Source: Nocardia amamiensis (GTDB lineage: Bacteria; Actinomycetota; Actinomycetes; Mycobacteriales; Mycobacteriaceae). Taken from it: a stretch of 64,000 nucleotides of DNA. The stretch lies in the NCBI RefSeq assembly GCF_015477605.1, contig NZ_JADLQX010000006.1, forward strand, positions 1 through 64,000. Direction: 5' to 3'. The translations under genes and the position numbers were made by a program. Position 1 is the first letter of the stretch; every line of letters begins with the position of its first letter. Of the stretch, positions 50,115 to 59,287 are shown piece after piece. The notes below the pieces were generated by a model, which saw only the letters and a program-made list of their open reading frames with translations, was not told the DNA's origin and did not search any database.

Positions 50115-51197
50115 TCAGCGCAACTTCGCGAAGAACTCCGTGATCTCCTGCGCCATCAGCGCGGGCGCCGCATGGTGCAGGTAGTGGGTGAAGACGTCGT
50201 GCGTCCGCCACGACACGATGTTGTGGTCGCGCTCGGCGAAGCGCCGGATGCCGTGGAAATCGCCGGCGGAGCCGGAGAGCGCGAGCGGCACCGTGCTGGG
50301 CGCGCTGGGATGCTCGGCCTTGTCCTTCTCGAAGTAGTGCCGGATCGCCGAACCCGCGGTGCCGGTCAGCCAGTGGATCGCGATGTTGGTGAGCACGAAA
50401 TCGTCGTCCAGGTCCGGGCCGAGCAATTGGCCGTTCCAGCCGACCAGTCCGGCGGGCGAGTCCATGATCGCGTGCGCCAGCGTCTGCGGCTGCTGGGACT
50501 GCAGGACGTTGAACCCCATCTTGTTCTTCACGAACCAGTCCAGGGTGGCCAGCGACTGCTGCTCGTCCTCGGTGAGGTCGGCCAGTTCGGCCGGATCGCC
50601 GGACGGGAACGAGTACACCTGCGCGACGTGCACGCCCACCACGTTGTCCGGCGCCACCCGGCCGAGCTCCGGCGAGATCATCGCTCCGCCGTCGTTGCCC
50701 ACCGCGCCGTAGCGGGTGTAGCCCAGTCGTCGCATCAACTCCGCCCACGTGCGGGCGATCCGGGCGTCGTTCCAGCCCGCCTCGGTGGTGGGGCCGGAGA
50801 ATCCATACCCCGGCACGGATGGGATCACCAGATCGAATCCGGCCGCGGTGAGCGGCTCGATCAGGTCGACGAACTCGACGAAGGTGCCCGGCCAGCCGTG
50901 CGTGAGGATCAGCGGAAAGGCGTTGTCCTGCTCGGCTTTCACGTGCAGGAAGTGAATGTTCTGGCCATCGATCTCGGTGGTGAACTGCGGGTAGGCGTTC
51001 AGCGACGCCTCGACCGCGCGCCAGTCGAACCCGTCGCGCCAGTAGTCGACCAGGTGGCGGACGCGCTCGACGCTCACCCCGTAGGTGTCGCCCGATCCAG
51101 GGATCTGCTCGGCCCAGCGGGTGCGGGCCAGCCGGTCGCGCAGGTCGTCCAGGTCGGCCTGCGCGACGTCGATGCGGAAGGGGGTGATCGCGGTCAT
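50115..51197 (-). CDS. Epoxide hydrolase (alpha/beta fold, EHN domain)
   Basis: This 360-residue protein starts with the epoxide-hydrolase N-terminal domain (FRIDVAQADLDDLRDRLART, RW). The core has HGWPGTFVEF (oxyanion), PSVPGYGFSGP, nucleophile Asp in AVGNDGGAMISP, paired tyrosines in the cap region, and a C-terminal His in FAERDHNIVSWR... context, slightly different from the usual sequence. It would hydrolyse epoxides to diols. RBS GAGGAGCAGGAC precedes ATG 51197. It is divergent from a TetR gene with shared operators. Confidence 0.88.
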   Translation of the reverse strand: MTAITPFRIDVAQADLDDLRDRLARTRWAEQIPGSGDTYGVSVERVRHLVDYWRDGFDWRAVEASLNAYPQFTTEIDGQNIHFLHVKAEQDNAFPLILTHGWPGTFVEFVDLIEPLTAAGFDLVIPSVPGYGFSGPTTEAGWNDARIARTWAELMRRLGYTRYGAVGNDGGAMISPELGRVAPDNVVGVHVAQVYSFPSGDPAELADLTEDEQQSLATLDWFVKNKMGFNVLQSQQPQTLAHAIMDSPAGLVGWNGQLLGPDLDDDFVLTNIAIHWLTGTAGSAIRHYFEKDKAEHPSAPSTVPLALSGSAGDFHGIRRFAERDHNIVSWRTHDVFTHYLHHAAPALMAQEITEFFAKLR

Positions 51198-51214
51198 GTC
51201 CTGCTCCTCGGTGA

Positions 51215-51269
51215 AACGGAATGCTCTGTTCTGTTCAGATGAGACCGTATCAGAACGGATCATTCCGTT
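51215..51269. promoter_or_regulatory. Two operator copies between the epoxide hydrolase and TetR genes
   Basis: AACGGATCATTCCGTT (51254-51269) is a perfect 16-bp palindrome with a four-base centre. AACGGAATGCTCTGTT (51215-51230) is a near copy with one mismatch between arms. A wider pairing GAAACGGAATG/CATTCCGTTTC (51213-51223 and 51261-51271) also links them. Probable TetR binding sites. Confidence 0.7.
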
Positions 51270-51289
51270 TCAAGTGCTACTCTAGAACC

Positions 51290-51934
51290 ATGCCGAAGAC
51301 ATGCGACGCCCCAGCTCAGAAGGGTCTGCCCGGCCGCAAGGCGCAGGCGGCCCGCAACGATGGCCTGATCTTGGAGGCCGCCCGCGCAGTATTCCTCGCC
51401 GACGCCTCGGCCCCGATCTCCGCCGTCGCAGACCGCGCCGGTGTCGGGATCAGCGCGCTGTACCGGCGCTATCCGAGCAAGGAGGCGTTGCTGCGCACGC
51501 TCTGTTACGACGGTCTTCGCCGGTACAACACGGAAGCAGACGCGGCGCTGGAGGATTCGGACGGCTGGCGCGGCCTGGTCGGCTTCCTGGAGCGGGTGGT
51601 CGACGCGGACGTGCACTCGCTCACCGTGCATCTCGCGGGCACCTTCACCCCGGACGAATCCATCCTCCCGGACGTCCAGCACTCCGGACAGGTGACCGAG
51701 GAGATCGTGCGCCGCGCCCACGCCACCGGCAAGCTGCGTCCGGACGTCACACCGCAGGACCTCGCACTGATCCTGGAGTCCTGCGCCGCGATCGCGCTAC
51801 CGAACCGGGAACGCACCGTCCAGCTGCGCCGTCGCGTGCTCGCCATGCTGGTGGCCGGGCTCAGCGCGGACGGTGAGCTGCCCGGGCCGCCGCCCGCACC
51901 GGACGAGTTCGCCTGGCGCTGGCAACCCCATTAG
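51290..51934 (+). CDS. TetR family regulator of the epoxide hydrolase
   Basis: This 214-residue protein has a TetR helix-turn-helix (LEAARAVFLADASAPISAVA, then DRAGVGISALYRRYPSKEAL). The C-terminal domain (FTPDESILPDVQ, ALILESCAAIALP) matches the TetR group that often neighbours oxidoreductases and hydrolases. It is divergent from the epoxide hydrolase with two palindromes in between, which supports autoregulation and control of that gene. Confidence 0.87.
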   Translation: MPKTCDAPAQKGLPGRKAQAARNDGLILEAARAVFLADASAPISAVADRAGVGISALYRRYPSKEALLRTLCYDGLRRYNTEADAALEDSDGWRGLVGFLERVVDADVHSLTVHLAGTFTPDESILPDVQHSGQVTEEIVRRAHATGKLRPDVTPQDLALILESCAAIALPNRERTVQLRRRVLAMLVAGLSADGELPGPPPAPDEFAWRWQPH

Positions 51935-51985
51935 TTCGCTCTCGCTCCTTGCCGAGGTTCGAGACTCCGGTTGATCATGAGCAAA

Positions 51986-52029
51986 GCCCTCGGCTGGATT
52001 GCTTTGGGAAGAGGAAAACAGCCGAGGGC
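51986..52029. terminator. Bidirectional terminator
   Basis: GCCCTCGGCTG (51986-51996) pairs perfectly with CAGCCGAGGGC (52019-52029); TTT follows on the minus strand. It separates the TetR gene from the 83-residue gene. Confidence 0.75.
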
Positions 52030-52055
52030 CTAGTTCGTCGATTGGACGCGATCAA

Positions 52056-52307
52056 TCAATCGGGCAATTCGAGCCGATCGCGAAGCCGAGTCAATATTTC
52101 GCCGGCCTTGGCCAGAACTTCTCTCCTCATTTCGTCGCTCATGGGCGGGTTCATCGTGAAAGATGCTTCCATGCCTCCACAGAAGTCGGCATTCTCACCG
52201 AGCGTTCTGGCCGCCTCCAGTTGAATGGCTCTATCGACGGCATCGATGCTGTGCTCCTCGGGGGTAACCGTAACCTCGATTATTCCCGACTCGGGGCGAT
52301 TATGCAC
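52056..52307 (-). CDS. Unrecognised 83-residue protein
   Basis: The protein reads MHNRPESGIIEVTVTPEEHS, then IDAVDRAIQLEAARTLGENA and a C-terminal helix MSDEMRREVLAKAGEILTRL. GTG 52307 follows AGGAGG with ideal spacing, so the longer frame from 52376 is unlikely. It is acidic, with no signal peptide or membrane segment. It lies downstream of the 622-residue membrane protein on the same strand and is likely co-transcribed. No family recognised. Confidence 0.7.
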   Translation of the reverse strand: MHNRPESGIIEVTVTPEEHSIDAVDRAIQLEAARTLGENADFCGGMEASFTMNPPMSDEMRREVLAKAGEILTRLRDRLELPD

Positions 52308-52383
52308 GCGACCTCCTCTCGTCAAGAAACTCGTGAGCATCTCCCATAAATTCTTTTCAGCAATATGGTAATACATGGACTCG

Positions 52384-54252
52384 TCAATCCTTGCGAGAAA
52401 ACTTGTGTTTGATGGCTCCGCTGCTGCGCCTCCGGTAACGTCGAACGCGTAGCGAGAGCAAGAGAACTGCCATCATCGCGCATCCCGTCGAACTGATCAT
52501 AAGAATACTCCACAGCGGTTGGTTTGTGCCGAGTATCGGCACCGGGCCCGACGTGTCCAGACGACGCGCGAGCTTCAGCGCGGACAGGATCATCGCTGCC
52601 GCGGAGTTGGAGACGAACCAGGCCGCTACCGCCAGGGTGGAAACGGATATTCTACTCACGGCGTCGGATGTGAATCTGGAAACCAGCCACCCCGATATGA
52701 TTGCCGGAACTCCGAAGAGGATCGTCGCCCAATAGGATTGCGGACTGGGGGGCAGGTCGCATCCTACTCTGTCGGGAAAGTCCATGCAGAGTCGAGATGG
52801 CGGAGCAATACCGAAAATCAAATCGTGCCAGTAGCCCACCCCGATGGTCAAAGCCATCAGATACACGGAAAGCAGAACCAGTACGAACATCAGCCCCGGC
52901 GGCTTCTCCCTCAATTCGATCGTCAGCGAAGGGATATGAGGACGCAGGGAGAATTCATCCGGCGTCGAACCGGTGCCGGATCCCCGTCGCCTCGGTCCGG
53001 GGAGCATATGATGGGAAACGCCAACGATATCCAGATCGCGCCCATAGGCATGGACGTAGGTCAAGCCGCGCGTATCCTCGCAGTCCCACCGGGGATCGAT
53101 CGGCCGATGTGTGTAGCTACTGGACGAAATTTGAACAGAGTCTGTTTCTCGTACTTCAGTCATTCCGAGACTGAGATCGTAAACGTACATGCCTTCGGGG
53201 GCTTCGGTACGAAGATGGTAGCTCTGTGCACGAGTCGCTCGCGACAGTCGGATCATATGAGATCGGCGTACGAGTCCGAATGATGCCCGGATATAAGAGT
53301 AGAACCACTCCCAGAGGCTTATGGGCACACCAGGTTGGCGACCTCCCACGCGCGTCCGGTCTTCTGTGAAGCCGACCTTCAGCTTGACTTCTTTGCGCGC
53401 GGGGACAACGGCGATGATCGGAAAAATCGTCTGCGCGTCATAGATGAAATTGTGCAAGAAGTTACGAAGTATACGGCTGTCGGCACTGTCGAACTTCTTT
53501 GTCGCATCGTGTAGCGCGGTCGACACGCTTTTCTTGCGCCCACTGGCGGCCATGGTCTCACGAAGGATTTCACTCCGTATGGTGATCCGCAAATCCTCCG
53601 GGCATCTACCGAGCACCAATTCGACCATTATCTGTCCGATCGTCAGCAGCGCCCCCAGTGTTTCGCGATACGAAAGCGTGCGGACGGCCCCCTCGCCCGA
53701 CGATATTCTCAAGTTGTCGACCAGTTCACCTTTTGGCGGTGTCAGAATAGGCACCAGCAGGCGGTCGACGTCGCCCTCGTCGGCGCCCACGATGGTCTGT
53801 GTCGTACTGAAGGCGTAAGCCTCGTCGCCGAGATCTATCTGCTCCGAGATACGCATGATGTAGAAACTCGGATCGATTACGAAATCAAGGAGCCGCATTG
53901 TCTCTTCGTGCGCGAACTTCGCATTGAACTCACGAATCGCGGCCTCGGCAAGCTCCGTGTCGTCGTCCTTTGCGTCTCGGAGATCTACCCTCGCGATGTC
54001 CTTTCCCGCGGTGTCCAGTGTCAAACATATCCGCAGCAGAATTGCCAGACCCAACGCTGCAAATATTCCTATCAACAACATCAGCGACGGATCGGCTCTA
54101 ATCGCATCGAAAGGCCCTTCCAGGAATAGCAGAAGCCCGCATGTCAAGGCAATTACCAAGGACATGATTCGACGCATCATCCGAATAGATCTGGCCGCCT
54201 TGGTCGATGTCGGCCGGGGCAATCCGGTGGATTTCTTGTTCTTCCATAACAT
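52384..54252 (-). CDS. Large membrane protein of unknown family (622 residues)
   Basis: Two membrane segments at residues 28-48 and 55-78 (SLVIALTCGLLLFLEGPF, LMLLIGIFAALGLAILLRIC) are followed by a soluble region of about 370 residues with YIMRISEQIDLGDEAYAFST, LLVPILTPPKGELVDNLRIS and PIIAVVPARKEVKLKVGFTE, then four C-terminal membrane segments between about 470 and 605. The soluble region looks beta-rich. Codon use is visibly less GC-rich than the neighbours, pointing to transfer. I cannot assign a function. There is no good ribosome site before ATG 54252. Confidence 0.75.
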   Translation of the reverse strand: MLWKNKKSTGLPRPTSTKAARSIRMMRRIMSLVIALTCGLLLFLEGPFDAIRADPSLMLLIGIFAALGLAILLRICLTLDTAGKDIARVDLRDAKDDDTELAEAAIREFNAKFAHEETMRLLDFVIDPSFYIMRISEQIDLGDEAYAFSTTQTIVGADEGDVDRLLVPILTPPKGELVDNLRISSGEGAVRTLSYRETLGALLTIGQIMVELVLGRCPEDLRITIRSEILRETMAASGRKKSVSTALHDATKKFDSADSRILRNFLHNFIYDAQTIFPIIAVVPARKEVKLKVGFTEDRTRVGGRQPGVPISLWEWFYSYIRASFGLVRRSHMIRLSRATRAQSYHLRTEAPEGMYVYDLSLGMTEVRETDSVQISSSSYTHRPIDPRWDCEDTRGLTYVHAYGRDLDIVGVSHHMLPGPRRRGSGTGSTPDEFSLRPHIPSLTIELREKPPGLMFVLVLLSVYLMALTIGVGYWHDLIFGIAPPSRLCMDFPDRVGCDLPPSPQSYWATILFGVPAIISGWLVSRFTSDAVSRISVSTLAVAAWFVSNSAAAMILSALKLARRLDTSGPVPILGTNQPLWSILMISSTGCAMMAVLLLSLRVRRYRRRSSGAIKHKFSRKD

Positions 54253-54916
54253 TGTTAGTACACCCGTCGAACTGGTCTGTACCCCCCGTTTGCCGGAGGC
54301 CTCGCAGCGCTTGCCTGCTGAGCCAGGAGCTTTATCTCCGACTGCAAGCAGCAGAGCGAATGAACCGGTCGGTACTTCGCTTTCCTAAATAACAACATAT
54401 CGCTCGGTTTCCTCATCAGGTCTATATCGCAGGATGGCGGCAGCACGACGGTCTCGAATTCCCTGCGTGCATGTTGAGGTCAGACGGATCGACCCCCGAC
54501 GTCATCCCGCGATAAATGATCCTCGGCGCCGGGTGATCTGTTTCGCAAACTCGAAGGACGCGACTGGAATTTCTGCTTTACGGGATACTATTTCGGCAAA
54601 AGCCGGTCGAATCACGAAATATGCCGGTGATGAGGTGTCCCGAACGAAGACTGTCCGCGTCCCTCGCGGGTGGCTCGGGCGCGCCTCGAGCCGGTAGGTG
54701 TTCGGGCCTGACCTCCACCTGTGTGGTGCGTTGCGGGAGTCCCGGTGGAGCTGGATGGCCTCCGTGACAGGCGGTTACTCCGGGCTGGGTGGACAGCATG
54801 GAACGCGAGTCGGCTGACATTCACCCACCCCCGACCTGCCGCTGCCGATGAATCTCGCGTCGCCGTCCGGTCTGCACTGGTACGAATACCGCTGTCCGCC
54901 CCCGAAAGGATGCGCC
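54253..54916. other. Long AT-richer intergenic stretch
   Basis: There is no supported gene in about 660 bp. An 87-codon frame at 54434-54697 has no ribosome site or motif. Base composition matches the adjacent membrane-protein island on the left and returns to normal near 54700. Confidence 0.5.
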
Positions 54917-55324
54917 GTGAACTGGACACTCGAGGTAGTGATCGTGCCCGTGTCGGATATCGACCGAGCCAAGGAGTTCTACGCGGAAAAGCTGGGCTTC
55001 GCCGTCGACCACGACACCAGGATCGGCGACGGCGTTCGTATCGTGCAGCTCACCCCGCCCGGTTCGGGCTGCTCGATCGTCATCGGCGCGGGCGCCGTGC
55101 CGGACATGGAGCCTGGCTCACAGCAGGGCCTGCAACTGGTGGTCAACGATTTGCTCAGGGCACACAAGGAATTGGTCTCCCGCGGCGTCGAGGTGACCGA
55201 GATCCAGGTCCTCGGCGAGAACCCGACCCCCATGCCGGACCCGCTCGACAACGTCGGTTTCTTCTTCTTCACCGATCCCGACGGAAACGGCTGGGCCGTC
55301 CAACAGATCTCCACCCGTCCCTGA
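54917..55324 (+). CDS. VOC (glyoxalase/dioxygenase-like) family protein
   Basis: This 135-residue protein shows a vicinal-oxygen-chelate fold: VVIVPVSDIDRAKEFYAEKL at the start, IVQLTPPGSGCSIVIG, a second repeat from GLQLVVNDLLRAHKELVSRG, and FFFFTDPDGNGWAVQQI at the end. The typical first metal His is replaced (VIVPV), so metal binding is uncertain; many such proteins bind drugs or small molecules. GTG 54917 follows AAAGGA. Confidence 0.83.
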   Translation: MNWTLEVVIVPVSDIDRAKEFYAEKLGFAVDHDTRIGDGVRIVQLTPPGSGCSIVIGAGAVPDMEPGSQQGLQLVVNDLLRAHKELVSRGVEVTEIQVLGENPTPMPDPLDNVGFFFFTDPDGNGWAVQQISTRP

Positions 55325-55446
55325 GCGAATCCGGCACGGACAATCGCCGATGGCAAACCGGTCCGCGCTGTTCCGTCGATCAGCGGATCGATTTGGTGAT
55401 CAGAGTCGAAAACGATTGCGCGGCCGAGTGTTTCGGTGCTGCTCGG

Positions 55447-56241
55447 CTATCGGGTGCCGAGGAACAGGGTTTGGGTGCTGCGGCCAAGTGGGCCCTTTTC
55501 GTCATAGAGTGACGATTCGGCCATGCCTATGCCATGCGGTTGGGGATAGGTGACGGCGTCGAGGCAGACCCATTCGCCTGCTGGCTGGCGATGCAGGGTT
55601 ACCGTCAAATCGGTATTGATGAACAGGTACTTCGACCAGTCCATCACCGCGCTGACGCCATTGCCGGAATCGGCGGCCGCGAGAGTGCGTTCCAGCGGGC
55701 TCGGATCGGTGCCGGCGACAATCGGGTGTTTGAGCCTGATCCAGCAGATCGCGGGGCCCGGTTCGGTGAAAGAGCCGGTGACGAAACGGTATTCGATTGC
55801 TGTGTGGAAGCCGACCAGTTGAGCGGACGGAAACGGTGCGGGCAGAGACGCCTGCTCGGGGCCTGGGCGCACGCCTGTGGGCACGAAGCGTTCCGGCACT
55901 GGCAATTCCGGCTCGGCCAGCTTGAAGCGCCAGGCATTCGCGCGCATCACCGGCCCGCGATCGGTGGACAGCGTGGCCTCGATCAACTCGACGCTGCGGC
56001 CGGGGCGGGCGACGCGGGCTGTCGCCGTCAGTGGTGCCAGCGGCACCGGGCCGAGGATTTCGACCGCGACGCGCCCTACCTGAAACCCGGGCCGGGGCTC
56101 GCATCGCTCGATCACGTGACCGAGCAGCGCGGAGGGCGGCCCCGCGTGCTGGGCGTCCGGCGACCAGGGTCCGCGGGTGAGGTCGGTGGAGACGAATCGG
56201 TCCGGGTGCTCCGGATCGGGCAGGTAGAAGGCGTCGCTCAC
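55447..56241 (-). CDS. Acyl-CoA thioesterase-like double-hotdog protein
   Basis: This 264-residue protein has two hotdog halves: the first with GPWSPDAQHAGPPSALLGHV, IERCEP and VELIEATLSTDRGPVMRANA; the second with FVTGSFTEPGPAICWIRLKH, AADSGNGVSAVMDW and DAVTYPQPHGIGMAESSLYD. The Asp/Gln pattern and W-P..Q are typical of TesB-like thioesterases of actinobacteria. Substrate unknown. The start GTG 56241 and its GGAG site lie at the edge of a repeated 80-bp unit. Confidence 0.8.
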   Translation of the reverse strand: MSDAFYLPDPEHPDRFVSTDLTRGPWSPDAQHAGPPSALLGHVIERCEPRPGFQVGRVAVEILGPVPLAPLTATARVARPGRSVELIEATLSTDRGPVMRANAWRFKLAEPELPVPERFVPTGVRPGPEQASLPAPFPSAQLVGFHTAIEYRFVTGSFTEPGPAICWIRLKHPIVAGTDPSPLERTLAAADSGNGVSAVMDWSKYLFINTDLTVTLHRQPAGEWVCLDAVTYPQPHGIGMAESSLYDEKGPLGRSTQTLFLGTR

Positions 56242-56400
56242 GACTCCGCCTCGCTGGCGCTCGGCTGCGTCGTGCGCGACGGCGCGCTGTGTCCTCGGTT
56301 CGCTCGCTGACGCTCACTCACGACTCCGCCTCGCTGGCGCTCGGCTGCGTCGTGCGCGACGGCGCGCTGTGTCCTCGGTTCGCTCGCTGACGCTCACTCA
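56241..56400. repeat. Perfect 80-bp tandem duplication (dispersed repeat family 2)
   Basis: The 80 bases 56241-56320 are repeated exactly at 56321-56400. Each unit carries CGACTCCGCCTCGCTGGCGC and GGCGCGCTGTGTCCTCGGTT. A diverged inverted copy lies at 2395-2450. The array sits between the thioesterase start and the KasB-like stop. Confidence 0.9.
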
Positions 56401-56473
56401 CGTCGTTGTCCGTTCTTTGGGACGATCGGTCGGCTGTGTATCGACTGTAGTCCGCGTCCCGACCGGGCCGCGG

Positions 56474-57718
56474 TCAGACCCGGCCGAACGCCAGGGCGAC
56501 GTTGTGGCCGCCGAATCCGAACGAGTTGTTCAGCGCGAAGTCGATGCGCTGGGGCCGCTGGGCGCCCGCGACGATGTCGAGGTCGATCGCCGGGTCGCGG
56601 TTGTCGAGATTCAGCGTGGGCGGAACGACCTGGTCACGCAGGGTGAGCATGGTGATCAACGATTCCAGGGCGCCGACCGCCCCGATCGAATGGCCCAATG
56701 CTGATTTGGGGGCATAGACCGATGCGTCGGGCACGACGGACGCGATCGCATTGGCTTCCGAGGCATCGCCGATGGACGTCGACGTGGCGTGCGCATTGAC
56801 GTGCTGGATATCCGAAACCCGCAATCCCGCGGTCTGGATGGCTTTGTGCATGGCTCTCGCGGCGCCGATCCCGTCCGGTTCGGAGGCGACGATGTGATAG
56901 GCGTCCGACGTGATGCCCGCGCCGAGCACACGGCCGTGCACGGTGGCTCCGCGGGCCCGCGCGTGTCGTTCGGACTCGAGCACCAACAGGGCGCCCGCCT
57001 CGCCGAAGACGAAGCCGTCGCGGTCCCGGTCGAATGGACGCGAGGCGCGTTCCGGCTGGTCGTTGCGGGTGCTCATGGCGCGCATCATGGCGAAGCTCGC
57101 GATGGGCACGGCGTCGATGTGGCCTTCCACCCCGCCTGCGACCACCATGTCCGCCTCGCCGGTCGCGATGAGCCGCCACGCGTGGGCGATGGCTTCCGAA
57201 CCGGATGAGCAGGCTGATACGGGTGCGAAAATACCTGCCTTGGCCCCGATTTCGAGTCCGACGGTGGCGGCAGGCCCGTTCGGCATCACCATGGGCACCG
57301 ACATCGGTGACACCTTGCGGTACCCGCCCTCGCGCATCGCGTCGACCGCGGATATGAGTGCGTCGCCGCCGCCGAGGCCGGTGCCGATGGCCACGGCCAG
57401 ACGTTCGCCATCCACCTCGGGCGCGCCCGCCGAGCGCCAGACCCGGCGGCCGAGCACCAGCGCCATCTGCTCGACGTAGGAGTGGCGGCGCTGTTCGATG
57501 CGGGTCAGTTCGGCGCCGGGGTGTGACTTCAGCTTTCCGCCGATGCGGACCGGTAGGTCGTATTCGGCCACGAAATCGTCCTGGAGCATGCCGATCCCGC
57601 TGTGTCCCGCCAGCAGTTCGGACCAGGTCGTGTCCATGTCGCCGGCGAGTGACGTGGTCGCCGCGTATCCGGTGACCACGACCGAATCCCGAGTTTCTGA
57701 AGCGATTGTTACAGTCAC
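56474..57718 (-). CDS. Beta-ketoacyl-ACP synthase (KasA/KasB-like)
   Basis: This 414-residue condensing enzyme is the length of mycobacterial KasA/KasB. The catalytic triad is complete: Cys170 ([11 protein letters not shown]), His310 ([11 protein letters not shown]) and His343 ([11 protein letters not shown]), with Lys338 nearby; FGFGGHN closes the C-terminus. It elongates acyl-ACP in fatty or mycolic acid synthesis. It stands outside any FAS-II operon and is divergent from a TetR gene with a pair of matching operators, so it may be an induced paralogue. GTG 57718 fits the family length; a start at 57754 is possible. Confidence 0.87.
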   Translation of the reverse strand: MTVTIASETRDSVVVTGYAATTSLAGDMDTTWSELLAGHSGIGMLQDDFVAEYDLPVRIGGKLKSHPGAELTRIEQRRHSYVEQMALVLGRRVWRSAGAPEVDGERLAVAIGTGLGGGDALISAVDAMREGGYRKVSPMSVPMVMPNGPAATVGLEIGAKAGIFAPVSACSSGSEAIAHAWRLIATGEADMVVAGGVEGHIDAVPIASFAMMRAMSTRNDQPERASRPFDRDRDGFVFGEAGALLVLESERHARARGATVHGRVLGAGITSDAYHIVASEPDGIGAARAMHKAIQTAGLRVSDIQHVNAHATSTSIGDASEANAIASVVPDASVYAPKSALGHSIGAVGALESLITMLTLRDQVVPPTLNLDNRDPAIDLDIVAGAQRPQRIDFALNNSFGFGGHNVALAFGRV

Positions 57719-57750
57719 GATGTCATGAATACCTGTACCAATCGCTACAG
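57697..57750. promoter_or_regulatory. Pair of inverted 18-bp operators between the KasB-like and TetR genes
   Basis: CTGAAGCGATTGTTACAG (57697-57714) and, on the other strand, CTGTAGCGATTGGTACAG (57733-57750) agree at 16 of 18 positions. Their centres are 36 bp apart. They cover both possible starts of the synthase and the TetR promoter. Confidence 0.7.
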
Positions 57751-57757
57751 TCAACTC

Positions 57758-58315
57758 ATGGCCCGCCCCCTAGATCACGCCAAACGCGCCGAACTCCTCG
57801 CCGCCGTCGTGCGCTACATCGCCGAACACGGCCTCGCGGACCTGTCGCTGCGGCCGCTGGCCGCCGAACTCGGCACCAGTTCGCGCATGCTGATCTACTA
57901 CTTCACGACCAAGGAAGAGCTCCTGGTCCAGGCGCTGGCGACCCAGCGACCCGACATCGCGGCCCTGTTCGCCGACATCACCGACGTGGCTGAACTCCGG
58001 AAACGGCTGTGGGATTTCTGGACCACCAATACTTCGGGCGCGGGCGTAACGAGCGTCAAGGTGATGCTCCAAGTCCTCGGTGCGGCCTGTGCGCCGCGCA
58101 GTCCATATATGGACTACGCCACCGCGGCCATCGCCACTTTCATCTCGGCACTCACCGGCGGGCTGCGCCGTCTCGACGTTGCCGACGATCCGGAAGTGAT
58201 GGCGACGCTGCTGGTCTCAGGTCTGCGCGGCATTCTCCAGGATCGATTGATCACCGGCGAGGTCGAGCGAACGGATCGCGCCGCCCGGCGTTTGATCGAC
58301 CAGATGCTCCGCTAG
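57758..58315 (+). CDS. TetR family regulator
   Basis: This 185-residue protein has a TetR helix-turn-helix: [20 protein letters not shown], then [20 protein letters not shown] (recognition helix) and [10 protein letters not shown]. It is divergent from the KasB-like gene and probably binds the two 18-bp sites between them. ATG 57758 is the usual position before the DNA-binding domain; ATG 57725 is also in frame. Confidence 0.87.
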   Translation: MARPLDHAKRAELLAAVVRYIAEHGLADLSLRPLAAELGTSSRMLIYYFTTKEELLVQALATQRPDIAALFADITDVAELRKRLWDFWTTNTSGAGVTSVKVMLQVLGAACAPRSPYMDYATAAIATFISALTGGLRRLDVADDPEVMATLLVSGLRGILQDRLITGEVERTDRAARRLIDQMLR

Positions 58316-58504
58316 CGGTATATCGAAAGTCGTTGGCGTAGTAGGCAAGCCGTGATGGTGTGATGTGCCGCTCAGTGTGTTTCCCGCGCTGTCGATCGGT
58401 CAATCATTTCCGCGGCGAAGCGTCGGCCGGTGCGACGGACGCCCGCAACGCATCAATCGACCATCAGGCACGACAACCGCGCCGAGTGCGCACCAGGAGG
58501 ACAA

Positions 58505-58768
58505 GTGCGATCCATCAAGGGCGGCCTTATCGCTCTGATCCTGGCCGCCGCCGTGGCCGGAGCAAGCCCGGCGCACGCCGAAGAGCCCGCGCCCAGCGGG
58601 CCGGACGAAGTCATCTGGATCGACCTCAACGTGCTGGGATGTTCCTTCGGTGCCGGGCTCGGCGCGGACGTGCTGCTGGCTCTCACCGCAGGCAACGGTT
58701 CCAGCGCCGGCGTTTCCTCCGGATTGGCGACCCGCCTCCGCATCGCAGGTTGCCTCCCCTGGAAATGA
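58505..58768 (+). CDS. Small secreted protein
   Basis: This 87-residue protein has a Sec signal peptide (SIKGGLIALILAAAVAGASP, cleavage after AHA), leaving a mature chain of about 60 residues with two cysteines (LNVLGCSFG and RIAGCLPWK) that could form a disulphide. AGGAGG before GTG 58505 decides the start. The middle is rich in Gly, Ala and Ser. Function unknown. Confidence 0.72.
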   Translation: MRSIKGGLIALILAAAVAGASPAHAEEPAPSGPDEVIWIDLNVLGCSFGAGLGADVLLALTAGNGSSAGVSSGLATRLRIAGCLPWK

Positions 58769-58788
58769 CGATCCACTGGAACGAGACC

Positions 58789-59250
58789 CTATCCGGCCAC
58801 TGCGGACGGTGCCTGACGTGAATCGAACCAAGCGGCAAGGCTTTCCATAAGCCAGTGGTATTTGGTGTTCTGGAAGGCGGCGAACAACCATCGGCCGTCC
58901 TGTCGTACGGCAATGGTGGTCTGCACCTTGGTGTTGCGCCGAGTGCGCCGCTGCTTGCCTTTGAGTACCGCGCCTTTGCTGTGGATGACGGCGACATCCG
59001 GTGAGAGGAAACGGAGCTGGGTGATCTCCCCGTCCAAACGGGTGCCCTTCAGGTACTTCTCGAACAGTGGCACGTGGGAGGCGGCGATCGCGGCGCGGCC
59101 TTTGAAGTGCGAACCAACCCAGGTGACGTAGTCCGCGTCCTCGGTGAACACCTCGGCGAAGGCTTCGGCATCGCCCTTGGCCCAGGCTTCGCCCTGGCGG
59201 GTGATCAGTTGACGGATAGCGTCCTCGTCGGTGCGCTGGTCGACGGTCAT
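58789..59250 (-). CDS. SgcJ/EcaC-like NTF2-fold protein
   Basis: This 153-residue protein reads DAIRQLITRQGEAWAKGDAE, FAEVFTEDADYVTWVGSHFK and GRAAIAASHVPLFEKYLKGT, the pattern of the SgcJ/EcaC family (SnoaL-like, DUF4440 group). Some members act in antibiotic biosynthesis, but most have no known reaction. It is divergent from a MarR gene with a repeat array between them, suggesting control by that MarR. Confidence 0.83.
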   Translation of the reverse strand: MTVDQRTDEDAIRQLITRQGEAWAKGDAEAFAEVFTEDADYVTWVGSHFKGRAAIAASHVPLFEKYLKGTRLDGEITQLRFLSPDVAVIHSKGAVLKGKQRRTRRNTKVQTTIAVRQDGRWLFAAFQNTKYHWLMESLAAWFDSRQAPSAVAG

Positions 59251-59287
59251 GGCATCTCCAGTAGAATGAATCGATCAACAACTGATC

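Noticed and set aside
54434..54697. An 87-codon plus-strand frame in the AT-richer gap
   Set aside because: No ribosome binding site, no recognisable motif and start in a low-complexity basic stretch.
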